A stretch of 64,000 nucleotides of DNA, taken from contig CACVBU010000196.1 in the NCBI GenBank assembly GCA_902728285.1, positions 560,769 through 624,768 on the forward strand. Direction: 5' to 3'. A model generated the notes under the pieces. That model was given only the letters and a program-made list of their open reading frames with translations. It was not told the DNA's origin and ran no database searches. The translations under genes and the position numbers were made by a program. Source of the stretch: Clytia hemisphaerica (taxonomy: Eukaryota; Cnidaria; Hydrozoa; Leptothecata; Clytiidae). Below are positions 35,827 through 47,042 of this stretch, in pieces; within the stretch, counting starts at the first letter, position 1, and each line of letters opens with the position of its first letter.

Positions 35827-36702
35827 TAAGTCATTCAATAAGTTAGAAAACATAGAAAATAACTCACAAAGAACCAAAAAGTCAGAAAAACTACGAACAA
35901 GAGAATGGAAAGTACGAAATAAGTCCAGATCTGTCTTTCATCTTTGTGAAGATAAGAAGCCACGACCGAACCTCCAAAGTCATTTGATTTGAGTCAAGGA
36001 ACGGTATATTAAAAAATACACAACACGATTTCTCTTTCGATTTTACAGTAAGTGAAAATACAGACCAGATATGCAGCAGTTCCATGTTTCGACCAATCGT
36101 TAGAGCAGTTGACGGAAAATCAATAAAATTAATGATAATTAATGAATGGTGGGGTCGGGTTTGGGGCTGTTTGGGGAGACGGGGTGTCCCTTTTGTTTTG
36201 CAAACACAAGAATCGTTCTCTGTGCCTATAATCCCTTTTGAAATAGAGGTAGAACAAACTAAACATACTTTTTTACCTGTACCAGTTTACTGTCTGAATG
36301 TATTCACTGAACTGTTCGCATCTTCTTTCATTCATTGCAAAAATTTTCAAGCACATGGGTTTGTTTTCGAACTAGCCTGAACAAATGAGGAAAATATTTA
36401 TTTCATGGAAGAAACAGGCTAAATAATATTAGTTTCCCGATTCAAAACTGGATTCAAGAAAATATTCGATCGGATTAATCGGATTAAAAATGGCGTCCGT
36501 GAAAATATGAAAATGTGAAATAGTCGGAAAAATTGGGTAAGTACATTCACTTTATTTCCTTTTGGAATAGACCTTTAGCACTCAGGAAGTATTGAAAATT
36601 GGACTCTAACAATAACTAGAAAGTCTTGGAAACATGGGTTTATAACACTTTCATTTTCTAGACTAGGGGGAGACCCAAGATTCCAACCAAACCAAATTTC
36701 AA

Positions 36703-37910
36703 AATAGACCTTTTCGCCTTTCCGTCCGCCATCTTGAATTGTATGCAAAAATACAGGAATGAAAATGCCGTGGTTGGATTTAGTTGGAATGTATGCAAAA
36801 CATATGCAAGTTTACACAAAGATTAAAAAGACAACAAAGCATCTTATAAAGAAATATTATAATCATTAGAACAATAAAAGATGGAATTTCTTAATCCAAA
36901 AAGAAATATTTACAGAACAACAAAAGCCTTTTAGGAATTTGTTCTTAAAGACATTGCATATTCTGTTCTCATGCCATTAAAAAATTCCACGAAGACGGAG
37001 TACATATATCAAACTTTCAAAACACGCAAATTGAAAGCAGTAATTATGACGTCACACTTTATCAAGGTTTTGATTTGATCATTTGGCGGCTCTATTCCCA
37101 GGAGAATAATTTGCCGTCAGCCGAATAAGGATTGTTTTTTACACCTATGGCTAAATCTTCATGATGCACCGACAAGCACGGGGACTTAGAAAATTTTTTG
37201 AAACTTTTCAATACTTTACCCCGGTTCGAACCTACATGATTCCGATTACGAAACACGTAGTTTATACCACTGGGCTACGGCGGCTGCTAATTTTCCGAAA
37301 TTCAAGGTTATTTATAGAGTGACATATATAGTATGTACGGGTGAACAGACCTCACGAGTTAGGCTAAACTGTTATGATCACCATTCCTCCAGGAAGACCC
37401 CACACACGCACGGGTGCACCACTGGGAGGGTGCACAGCCGTCTGGGTGCATGTTAGGGATGAGCAGCAGGCTGGCTTCGCCAGCCTGCTGCCTATCCCTA
37501 ACAAAACGCTGCGCTCGCCTGTGCGCTTACGCGCACAATATTTTGCCCGCGCGTACCCGCGCGGTGTACTTGCAAGGCCGGTGCATCATGAAGATTTAGC
37601 CATCGGTTTTTTTACCTTCGCGGGTGATTTTTCAGTTTGAGTTTCTGTCTAATGTTATGGTCTTTTGAAGTGCTTGTTCTAAGAGATGAGTGAATATAAT
37701 TGTTTTTAGTTTTCAAGAAAAGCAAATTTAATCTTTCTTCTACAAGATTACACTTTAATATAATGCCAATTATGCATGTAAGTTTTATATTAATACTTTC
37801 TTTTTGCATATGTTTTGCATACTTTCTAAGGGAATTTCACCACGGCAATTCGGCCACCATAACTTTTGCATACAATTCAATATGGCGGATGGAAAGGCGA
37901 AAAGGTCTAT
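36703..37910. mobile_element. AATAGACC element, large form, copy 1 (with nested insert)
   Basis: Ends AATAGACCTTTTCGCCTTTC and GAAAGGCGAAAAGGTCTAT are inverted and continue through GTCCGCCAT(C)TTGAATTG. The interior matches 54508-55243 along nearly the whole length except for the nested 465-bp element. It shares its first bases with the palindromic MITEs at 8174 and 49047. Confidence 0.85.
37143..37607. mobile_element. hAT-like element nested in 36703-37910
   Basis: Ends ACCTATGGCTAAATCTTC and GAAGATTTAGCCATCGGT. The 8-bp duplication TTTTTTAC is at 37135-37142 and 37608-37615. The uninterrupted site is seen in the sister copy near 54940. It is GC-rich inside, with a strong hairpin AGCAGGCTGGC/GCCAGCCTGCT at 37463-37492 and CG-rich repeats after it. 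The minus strand of 37207-37285 carries a tRNA-like stretch (AGCCCAGTGGTA ... GGTTCGAACC). Confidence 0.9.
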
Positions 37911-38104
37911 GATGACGAGGTAAAACTTCTTTCTGAAATTTAAATCTTTAAAATCCAGGCTAAATAAAGTAAACCTTGAACCTTCTGTCTTTCCAAATAA
38001 CGAAAATAATTTGCCTTTGTAATGTTTTATACAATGAAAAATATGACAATTTTCCAACAGACCTCTATCATTTTGCTGGATAAAAAAAGGGGTCCCTCAC
38101 ATTA

Positions 38105-38331
38105 TGGGCCATTCGAGAAAAAAAACATTACCCCCTAATGGATGACATCAATTTTTAAATAAATTTTGGCACAGAATTCCAGGCAGACTTGAAAAAGAGA
38201 AAGTATCGGAATTCCATTTTGTAATTTTTTGTAAATTTGTTACGGAAATTCCGGACTTTCTTGAAAGCAATTTGCTACGGAAATTCCATGTCGTCCATTG
38301 GGGGGTAGCGAATAAAAACTGGAATGGCCCA
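38105..38331. mobile_element. PIF/Harbinger-like MITE
   Basis: Ends TGGGCCATTC and GAATGGCCCA, with TTA on both sides (38102-38104, 38332-38334). Inner arms pair ACCCCCTAATGGATGAC with GTCGTCCATTGGGGGGT. It has no coding content. Confidence 0.85.
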
Positions 38332-38470
38332 TTAGCTGGGAGACCCGTCTACTCTGTTTGTGTGATTTAGAAGTATAGCATTTAGTAAAAATGAATAATA
38401 ATAATATAGACATAACAGAGTAGGTGAAGGCAAGGCTTCTTCATAAAGACAAAAGACATGTATCTATTTT

Positions 38471-39725
38471 ACGACCCTGCCAATTCCCCGGACAATCCAG
38501 GGTAAATGTCTGGGGATCGAAAAAAAAACTATATTTCCCCGGACATGTAATAGTGTCCTCCCCCCTCCCCTTTTAAAAGGGGGGGGGGAATTTTTTTTCT
38601 CAGAAAATAGGAAAAGGGGGGGGGGCAAAATGGTTTTCAAAAATCTAGGGGGGGTAATCAAAAGGGGGGGAGAAAAAATGGCCCCAAAAAGTCTAGGGGG
38701 GAGAAAAAATCTGGGGACATTATTTTTTTCTACTGTGGAAATCTTTCTGGTGTGGCCTATCGCTTTGTAAATAAATTGATTAGAAGTTATCTTTCACTAG
38801 CAGTTCATTTTTAACTTTTCATTTCACTCTGTGGAAACTTTTTTTTCAATTTTTCATTGTATACCGTGAGTGGTCCTAAATCCGACAGCCTTGCCTAAAT
38901 CCAACCCCCCAAATAACTGCCATGAAAAAAAATTCTATGTTTACAAACATTCCCTCTCCAAGTTGAACAATAAACTATTGCAAGAAATCTCGAAACAAAA
39001 CATCTTTTGACTATAATGTCAAGATGTCAATTAAATGTGATAAAAAAGTGTGAGTTGTAAAAATAATTACCTCTATTATTCTGAATCTGTTGCTGTTGCT
39101 CGTGTTTAAAACATTAACAATTTTGTAATAAAAAATTATGTTTTGTATAATGAAGCAATTATTGTTATTTTGGTTCATTTAGTTCAGTGTATCAAATCTT
39201 TCAGTTTGACACTTTGGTATCTTCATTGTGTCACAGCGAAAGATTTGTTTTCATTTTAGTTTGTATCTTTGAAAGACCCCATCGGATTTAGGCAGGGATA
39301 ACATGAAAAAAAATTGAAAAAAAATTGAAAAAAAATTGAAAAAAAAAATTTCTAGGGGGGGGGGGAATATTTTTTCAAATCTCAGGGGGGATTTTAAAAG
39401 GGGGGGAGAGGGATTTTTTTCCATTTTCTAGGGGGGGGAACCAACCTACTAGGACACCACGCTGCGCGACCATCTAAATGTACTGCACGATCAGGTATAC
39501 ACGCTGCGCGGCCGTTAGAGTACGTCGCGCAGCCAGTACGGCACACCACATAGCCAGTACGGCACATCACAGTGCCAGTAAGGCATATTTCACTATCTTT
39601 ACGTGCGTAGCGCAAACAATACACCAAGTCCGGGGCGTCCGGGGCACTAAGTTTCAAAATAAATGTTAAAATCCCCTGACATTTACAAGAAATCCCCGGA
39701 TTGTCTGGGGAATCGGCAGGGTCGT
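38471..39725. mobile_element. hAT-like element with G/C-tract interior
   Basis: Ends ACGACCCTGCCAATTCCCC and GGGGAATCGGCAGGGTCGT. The 8-bp duplication TCTATTTT lies at 38463-38470 and 39726-39733, and the empty site is in copy A near 32938. The interior holds multiple G-runs (38576-38720, 39353-39440), a truncated TA element (38866-39298) and CG-rich short repeats (39470-39620: GCCAGTACGGCACA). Confidence 0.85.
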
Positions 39726-39959
39726 TCTATTTTTTGGATCCGGCATGCGGGAATAGTGTCAGGACCTGCGGGCGACCTGGTAGGGTTGGGTATGAGTGTG
39801 GTTTGGGTGTGGTTACGTATCAGATTGGCTAGGAATTGGGTTATTATCAGTTAGGGTTAGAGTTGGAGCTCGAAACAAGCACTCTTTTGTGATTTTCTCT
39901 TAATACAGTCTGGTCTGCAGTTTGTACAATATAAATAGCCGTCAGAAACACATTCCTGG

Positions 39960-40055
39960 CATGAATCCGTGGCGCAGTGGATAAGGCAATGGGTTTCAAA
40001 ATATCGCAACTTTGCATTTAGTGGGTTCGAATCCCACCGGTGGCGATCTGTCGTT
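39960..40055 (+). repeat. tRNA-like SINE head, copy B
   Basis: ATCCGTGGCGCAGTGGATAA, an A-box region, then about 60 nt on GTGGGTTCGAATCCCAC, a perfect T-arm hairpin and B box. There is no matching acceptor stem, so it is not called as a functional tRNA gene. Confidence 0.65.
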
Positions 40056-40989
40056 AAGTCATTCAGTTAGTGCAAGTACATTGATTTGTGAAGTGTCTTT
40101 ACGTCACATAGAACAATAGAAAATAGCAAAAGAACAAAGGAATTATCCATAGCCACCATTTCGCAACCATGGGGAATCGCGATTTTACGGATATGGGAAT
40201 CCTCATATCGAATAAAGCATCTTCTGAAAATTTCATTCTTCCCCATAAATGCGAAAATGAAAAACGTAGAAGCTTTCGTTTTCTAATTGTCTTTGTAATC
40301 TGCCATGAAGTGTTATAAAATTCCTTATAGAATGACACGTTCTCCTAATAAGAGGTCTAAAAAATGACGTAGAAACAAGAAACTGTTAAAATTACCATAA
40401 TTACGTCACAACCACTGAGCGCTGACTTTTAGTTTTAATGACTTGCTCTCATTCGTTTGGTTTCTGTAGAAAAAAGAAAGTCGTTATTGTGATCTTTTAA
40501 CATGCTTTAAATAGAGGTATTTGCACTGACTGTCATTCAGTAAGTTGGTACATAGAAAATAACTCACAAAGATCCAGAAAGTCAGAAAAACTACGAATAA
40601 GAGACTGGAAAGTACGAAATGAGTCCAGATCTGTCTTTCGTCTTTATGAAGAAGCCACGTCCAACAGAGTAGCCAGGTATTTTTGTAGATGCCAAATCTG
40701 CGGTTGTAGAATTTTATTGGCCTTTTAAACAATTTTTGAAATCACGTAATATTATTGATTTGATTGGAATTGCATGAACCTGATTGGCTAACCCTATCTT
40801 ATCAACAGCTTTTTAGGCACAAAATTCAAATCAAATGTAAACAAATTCAAACTGGGTCAAAAATACTCTGGATCAGGTGCAGTTAGCGTGGTCACTGGTT
40901 GGATTCTTTAATAGTGGAGAGCACTGTTAAAGAATATAACCTAATGTCGTTTAACCTAATAATGTTATAAAATACAGACCAGAAAGTAT

Positions 40990-42960
40990 TTCACTGTTAA
41001 ACAGTCCAACCTAGCCATGTCCGGTTCACTGTTAAACAATCTGACCTAGTCCACTGTTAAACAATCCAACCTAGTCCACTGTTTAACAATCCAACCTAGT
41101 CCACTGTTTAACAATCCAACCTAGTCCACTGTTTAACAATCCAACCTAGTCCACTGTTTAACAATCCAACCTAGTCCACTGTTTAACAATCCAACCTAGT
41201 CATGTCCGGTTCACTGTTAAATAATCCAACCTAGTCCACTGTTAAACAATCCTACCTAGTCCACTGTTTAACAGTCCAACCTAGCCATGTCCGGTTCACT
41301 GTTAAACAATCTGACCTAGTCCACTATTAAACAATCCTACCTAGTCCACTGTTTAACAGTCCAACCTAGCCATGTCCGGTTCACTTTTAAACAATCTGAC
41401 CTAGTCCACTGTTAAACAATCCAACCTAGTCCACTGTTTAACAATCCAACCTAGTCCACTGTTTAACAATCCAACCTAGTCCACTGTTTAACAATCCAAC
41501 CTAGTCCACTGTTAAACAATTTGACCTAGTCCACTGTTAAACAATCCTACCTAGTCCACTGTTTAACAGTCCAACCTAGCCATGTCCGGTTCACTGTTAA
41601 ACAATCTGACCTAGTCCACTATTAAACAATCCTACCTAGTCCACTGTTTAACAGTCCAACCTAGCCATGTCCGGTTCACTGTTAAACAATCTGACCTAGT
41701 CCACGTTAAAACAATCCAACCTAGTCACTGTTTAACAATCCAACCTAGTCCACTGTTTAACAATCCAACCTAGTCCACTGTTAAACAATTTGACCTAGTC
41801 CACTGTTAATCAATCCTACCTAGTCCACTGTTTAACAATTTAACCTATAGTCATGTCCGGTTCACTGTTAAACAATCTGACCTAGTCCACTGTTAAACAA
41901 TCCTACCTAGTCCACTGTTAAACAATCCAACCTAGCCATGTCCGGTTTACTGTTAAACAATCCAACCTAGTCCACTGTTTAACAATTCAACCTAGTCCAC
42001 TGTTAAACAATCCAACCTAGTCGACTGTTTAACAATCCAACCTAGTCCACTGTTTAAGAATCCAACCTAGTCCACTGTTTACCAATCCAGCCTAGTCCAC
42101 TGTTTAACAATCCAACCTAGTCCACTGTTTAACAATCCTACCTAGTCCACTGTTTAACAATCCAACCTATAGTCGTGTCCGGTCCACTGTTAAACAATTT
42201 GACCTAGTCCCACTGTTAAACAATCCTACCTAGTCCACTGTTTAACAATTTAACCTATAGTCATGTCCGGTTCACTGTTAAACAATCTGACCTAGTCCAC
42301 TGTTAAACAATCCTACCTAGTCCACTGTTTAACAATCCAACCTAGCCATGTCCGGTTTACTGTTAAACAATCCAACCTAGTCCACTGTTTAACAATTCAA
42401 CCTAGTCCACTGTTAAACAATCCAACCTAGTCGACTGTTTAACAATCCAACCTAGTCCACTGTTTAAGAATCCAACCTAGTCCACTGTTACCAATCCAGC
42501 CTAGTCCACTGTTTAAACAATCCAACCTAGTCCACTGTTTAACAATCCTACCTAGTCCACTGTTAACAATCCAACCTATAGTCGTGTCCGGTCCCTGTTA
42601 AACAAATTTGACCTAGTCCCACTGTAAACAATCCTACCTAGTCCACTGTTGAACAATTTAACCTATAGTCATGTCCGGTTCACTGTTAAACAATCTGACC
42701 TAGTCCACTGTTAAACAATCCTACCTAGTCCACTGTTTAACAATCCACCTAAGCCATGTCCGGTTCACTGTTAAACAATCTGACCTAGTCCACTATTAAA
42801 CAATCCTACCTAGTCCACTGTTTAACAGTCCAACCTAGCCATGTCCGGTTCACTGTTAAACAATCTGACCTAGTCCACTGTTAAACAATCCAACCTAGTC
42901 CACTGTTTAACAATCCAACCTAGTCCACTGTTTAACAATCCAACCTAGTCCTATCCCTTG
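40990..42960 (+). repeat. 25-bp satellite, left foldback arm
   Basis: Unit TCCACTGTTTAACAATCCAACCTAG style, 25 bp, with variants GTTAAAC/GTTTAAC and CATGTCCGG insert units. A higher-order unit of about 410 bp repeats at about 41831, 42241 and 42650 (TTTAACAATTTAACCTATAG marks each). A shorter composite with CTATTAAACAATCCTACC occurs at about 41322, 41618 and 42792. There are no coding features. Confidence 0.95.
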
Positions 42961-43127
42961 TCACGAGTAGACAACCTAACCTAGTTTCATTCCTGGTCAC
43001 TGGGCTGTTAAAGAAAGAAGAGACTCTCAGCTATCCAACGTGCTATAAAAAAACTCTAAATCTTTCTGGTTCAGGAAGTATTGACATTTTCATATTTTCC
43101 TAGCTCATTGTAGCAAAAAAGGCAACT

Positions 43128-43700
43128 AAAAGAGGTAACGAGTGGTAACGATGTGGTAACGAGTGGTAACGAGGTGGTAACGAGGTAACCAGTTAAAAAC
43201 GGTGGCCCTAAAGGCTCTAATTTTGAATAACTCGATACTGGTGAATGTAGAGCAGGACTTAATGTTTCTAGTGAATGTGATAGTGGAGTTGGTGTTCCTG
43301 TTGAATGTGCAGCAGGGGTTGGTGGTTCTGGTGAATGTGCAGCTGAAGTTGGTGGTTTTGATGATTGTGCAGCAGGAGTTGGTGGTTCTGGTGAATGTGA
43401 TCATGGAGTTGGTGGTTCTGGTGAATGTGCATAAGGAGTCGGTGATTCTGTTGAATTAGCAGCAGGGATTGGTGTTTCTGGTGAATGTTAGGCAGGAGTT
43501 GATGGTTCTGGTGAATATACTGGTACTGGTGAATGTGATGGTGGAGTTGATGGTTCTGTTGAATGCAATGTTGGAGTTTGAGTTGCTGATGAAGTTGGAG
43601 TTACTGATGAATTTGATGGTGGATTTGGTGGTTCTGGTGCATATGATTGTGGAGCAGGAGTTTGAGTTTCTTGTGGATGTAATGGTGGAGCTTATAGTCC
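43128..43700 (+). repeat. GGTAACGAG array and 30-bp GGTTCTGGTGAATGT array, left arm
   Basis: 43128-43190 is a short GTGGTAACGA array. 43250-43700 is a 30-bp minisatellite centred on GGTGGTTCTGGTGAATGTGC. Because 30 is divisible by three, one frame reads as a degenerate decapeptide repeat GGSGECAAGV with stops, and another gives an 85-codon ORF. Both are most simply by-products, though descent from a Cys-containing repeat protein is possible. Confidence 0.85.
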
Positions 43701-43906
43701 AAACCTATAAGCCAACACATTATTACTAATATTAGGTATCTGGCAAAATAAGTCAAACACTGACAGTTGTTAATGTCTTTAGATAGCATTTATCACAATT
43801 CTAGCCCTATAGAAAACTGTCAAACACCTGAATACAATATATTCGAAATTCACGATAATCCATCCATCCCAAGTCCTGATGTAGATCTACCAAAACTAAC
43901 AGTTTT

Positions 43907-44460
43907 GTGCTAAGAAGCATCAGAACCAACATGTATTTCTGTAGAACCTTTATAACCACAAAGATCTGTTGCATAACCACCAGAACAACCAGTCCCTGCT
44001 GCATAATCACCATAATCACAAGTTGCTGCTTCAGAATAACCAGATGCTTTAGGTTTTGTTGCAGAATCACCAGAACAACAAGGTTCTGTTGCAAAGTCAC
44101 CAGTTCATGTCGCAGAATCAACAGAACAATCATGTCCTGCTGCAGAATCACAAGGACCACCAACTCCACTATCACATTCACCAGAACCACCAACTCCTGC
44201 TGCACAATCATCAAAACCACCATATTTAGCTGCACATTCACCAGAACCACCAACCCCTGCTGCACATTCAACAGGACCATCGACTCCACTATCACATTCA
44301 CTAGAAACATTAAGTCCTGCTCTACATTCACCAGAATCGAGTTATTCAAAATTAGAGCCCTTAGGGCCACCGCTTTTAACTGGTTACCTCGTTACCACCT
44401 CGTTACCACTTCGTTACCACTTCGTTACCACTCGTTACCTCTTTTAGTAACAACGCAAAT
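43907..44460 (-). repeat. 30-bp array and GGTAACGAG array, right arm
   Basis: Inverted counterpart of 43128-43700, with more and older units extending to about 43913. It explains the long open frames on both strands here (187 codons minus, 202 codons plus). On the minus strand the GGSGECAAG-type frame has one internal stop (TGA near 44106) before ending near 43915. Confidence 0.8.
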
Positions 44461-44606
44461 CACACTATGTACTGTATTTCCACCAAGTATAAGTATAAAT
44501 GCCAATACCTCCTGAACCAGAAAGATTTAGAGTTTTTTTTATAGCTCGTTGGATAGCTGAGAGTCTCTTCTTTCTTTAAAAGCCCAGTGACCAGGAATGA
44601 AACTAG

Positions 44607-45600
44607 TAGTAGTAGTGTTTATTTATTTGTCTATAACAAGACTAGCGACCACACTCATAGAAAAAAATCTAAACTAAGGAGGTGGTCGCAAAATTGTTAA
44701 GTTACAAGAAATAAATACACAGAAATTTTTATAAAAATAAGTACCTATGTTAATGTAAGATATAAATGAATCTATGGCTAGAATAGGTAATTTGATAAAA
44801 ATAATTAGAAATATTGCGACAGGTAATATAATTTAATTAAGTCCCTAAGACGATCCAATTATAAGGTTGACATATCATCAAAGGTCAAGAATTTCTGAAG
44901 TTCATTCCAAGATAAAATGGATTGATATAGTACTGAGTAATTGCCATAAGTTACTGTGGAGACCTCGGGAAGTTTTAACAGACCAGATTTACATCGCATG
45001 ACTTCATGACGCTCAACATCATCAAGACGAGTCAAAATGAAGTGTTCTTGCAGAAGAGGTGGTAACATTCGATTAAAGATTTTGTAAATAAAAAGAATAT
45101 TTAGGTATTTTACGAAGTCAAAAAAGTATGATCCAAGAAGAGAGGTGAGGAATGTGCTCGAAAATCGGAAAATGTCATAATTCGGAGAGCTTGCTTTTGT
45201 AGTGTTAGAATTCGACGGGCGTGAACAGATTGGCGTTTTCCCCAGAGTGAAATAAAGAATAATATAATGCTAAAAACGTTTTCTTGTCGACATAATGCCG
45301 AAGTTTACTCAGTGCACCATTCGCACGTTTTAATTTGTTGCAAACAAAATCAATGTGGTGCTTCCAGTTTAGATGTTCATCGATGTATACAGCAAAATAT
45401 TTCACAAAGTTACTAGGTCTGAGTCTGTGTCCGTTGATTTTTATTTTTAGATCGTAGTTTATTTTCTTTCTAATAGGTCTAAAGATAATAAGCTCAGTTT
45501 TGTTAGCATTCAGAGATATCTTGATTGCATTCAACCAATGCAATAGAAGTTTAAGATCGATGTTAGCTTGCTTGGCTATAGGTTTTGTCACGAGTACATC
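44607..45600 (-). pseudogene. Non-LTR retrotransposon 3' part: reverse-transcriptase end and tail
   Basis: The minus strand encodes the C-terminal part of a Jockey/CR1-type reverse transcriptase: NANKTELIIF, then KYFAVYIDEHLNWKHHIDFV, the conserved palm-to-thumb segment, and NGALSKLRHY (45591-45250). After frameshifts near 45240 and 45120 comes the typical downstream tail RMLPPLLQEHF ... TYGNYSVLYQSILSWNEL (45068-44859). The 3' end carries an ATAAATAAACACTACTACTA-type microsatellite tail abutting the foldback arm at 44607, the usual terminus of such elements. It is not functional. Confidence 0.85.
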
Positions 45601-46019
45601 CTTTACTAAATGTAAATAGCATATTTATTCTAAAGTTAACTTCTATCAATAAAAGTTATCCAATCATAACGCCGTAGCTAACAACAACGATAGCTGCCTT
45701 CTATTCTTCAAATATACAACCAATCAAATAGCTTTGTAAATTCACCAATCAAAATTTGGAATGAACTCTGAAAGCAAACGTTTAACGAACGATTCGACCA
45801 ATCGTGAGAAAAAAAGATAATCCCTGGAATTCTAACATTCCTCTCGGTAGAGACCAAACCACCAACTACGTAAGCACGAGATTTTCGATACAAACATGAC
45901 AAAAACATTACCTAATGTTGCAAAGAATCCACCAATCAAACCAAGAGAATAATATTGTCATGAGATTGTCATGGTGTTTATCTAGAGAACGTATGTTAAG
46001 ATGAAAACAAGAGAGTGAA

Positions 46020-46410
46020 TTTTGTTGAGAGGAAGATAGGTAAATTCCTGAGTACTGTAATATTTACAGTTAAAATTAATCACGTGGTCATTATAGTCAT
46101 ACTCGTTAATCTGGTCGTCTTTTTGCGAATCAATGTTAGAAAAAGTATTCGAGATAGAATTCAAATGCTCAAAATATGATTTTAAGTAACTTATGTCTTT
46201 ACCAGCAGGTAATTCATCATCAGAATCAAAATTAGGTAATGCGTCAATTCTGCAAGTTTTGCAGAGGCAGATATTTTTAATGAATTTTGCTTCTATGCCG
46301 TTACACTTAGCATGGGATCGTCTTTTGCACCTAGGACAGTAGTTAGAATTTTCGATTTTTAATTTTCTAGCGCATATGGAACAGGCTTCTGCATAGGTAT
46401 AGAACAACCA
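46020..46410 (-). pseudogene. Non-LTR retrotransposon 5' part: PHD-like zinc finger
   Basis: The minus-strand peptide contains CSICARKL, YCPRCKRRSHAKC and CLCKTC, a Cys4-His-Cys3 PHD-type finger found at the N-terminus of many invertebrate CR1/L2-like ORFs. It is followed by acidic linker sequence and YYSTQEFTYLPLNKIHS, resembling the lead-in to the endonuclease domain, where the frame breaks. The endonuclease and most of the reverse transcriptase are missing between here and 45600, so the element is internally deleted. Confidence 0.7.
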
Positions 46411-46572
46411 AAAAAATGTTAAGAAAAAAAACAAAAAAATTAAACACAAGGATAGACTTACGGAAAATATAAGAATTACCCTAAGTCTTACGAACGAAAA
46501 GAAACAAAACATACCCCAAGCCTTACACATAAAACCATCAATATTGAAATCAAATGTCAAACATTATTGAGA

Positions 46573-46974
46573 ATGGCTGCGTTTAGACCAGCCTGGCATT
46601 TGTAATTGCTTGCAGTATTCTTTTGAATTCTATTGTTCCGCGCAATTGTTCGGTTTGTCAAATGCCTAATGATGCCAGCGTGTTGGCATTTCGTTGGCAT
46701 TTGAAATGCCATTTTGAGCAAAGGAATCCCCTTTTCTGGCATTTCGAATCAAACAAAGGAACCAAAACAGGGAGAAAAAGTTTTTGAGAAATTCCATGTT
46801 TTTCATTGTTTGATCTGTCAAATTTGAACTTGAGGGAATCACCTTTTCAGTAATGACTCTAAAAGACGATTTCTTAAATGCCATGACAGAAAATACAATG
46901 GAAAAGCTATTAAAATCGAATCCCTCATGAGCAAATGCCAAATTACAAATGCCAGTTGGTCTAAACGCAGCCAC
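46573..46974. mobile_element. TIR element TGGCTGCGTTTAGACCA
   Basis: Left end TGGCTGCGTTTAGACCAGCC and right end TTGGTCTAAACGCAGCCA are inverted. Inner arms pair TGGCATTTGTAATT with AATTACAAATGCCA. It has about 400 bp and no coding content. No clean target duplication was found. It lies next to the retrotransposon 5' remnant. Confidence 0.75.
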
Positions 46975-47042
46975 AGATTGGAAATTTCGAAATAAGGTCA
47001 TTAATATGGCCAATCCTTAAAGGATTGTTGGGGATTTTCATT

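Larger units (their letters stand above)
32902..36060. repeat. Duplicated segment, copy A (interrupted)
   Basis: Blocks 32902-33004, 33804-33980, 34649-34781 and 35829-36060 match, in order, the blocks of copy B at 38424-40680. Shared landmarks: GGCTTCTTCATAAAGAC, GCGGGAATAGTGTCAGGACC, TGTGGTTTGGGTGTGGTTAC, a tRNA-like unit, and TCCAGATCTGTCTTTC. Between the blocks sit three transposon insertions absent from B. The segment has no recognisable gene; it may itself be part of a larger repeat. Confidence 0.75.
38424..40680. repeat. Duplicated segment, copy B (interrupted)
   Basis: Counterpart of 32902-36060, broken at 38470 by the element 38471-39725. It lacks the three insertions seen in copy A. 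Downstream blocks: 39779-39960 (TGTGGTTTGGGTGTGG), the tRNA-like unit, and 40530-40670 (CTCACAAAGATCCAGAAAG). Its 40060-40525 interval is not clearly matched in A. Confidence 0.75.

Noticed and set aside
36084..36380. 98-codon plus-strand open frame at the end of duplicated segment A
   Set aside because: No domain was recognised, and there is no counterpart frame in segment B to suggest selection.
37207..37285. Possible tRNA gene on the minus strand
   Set aside because: A- and B-box-like segments are present, but the acceptor stem does not pair, so it is tRNA-derived repeat sequence rather than a gene.
34670..40055. Possible pair of tRNA genes (34670 and 39960)
   Set aside because: The T arm of the second copy is perfect, but no acceptor or anticodon stem can be closed, and both copies share long flanking repeat sequence.
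40990..42960. CRISPR-like array
   Set aside because: The units are contiguous 25-bp tandem repeats without unique spacers, in an intron-containing animal genome.
43807..44515. Long open frames (187 codons minus, 202 codons plus) over the same DNA
   Set aside because: They overlie a 30-bp minisatellite. A period divisible by three keeps several frames open on both strands, and the peptides are simple hydrophobic or Thr/Cys repeats.
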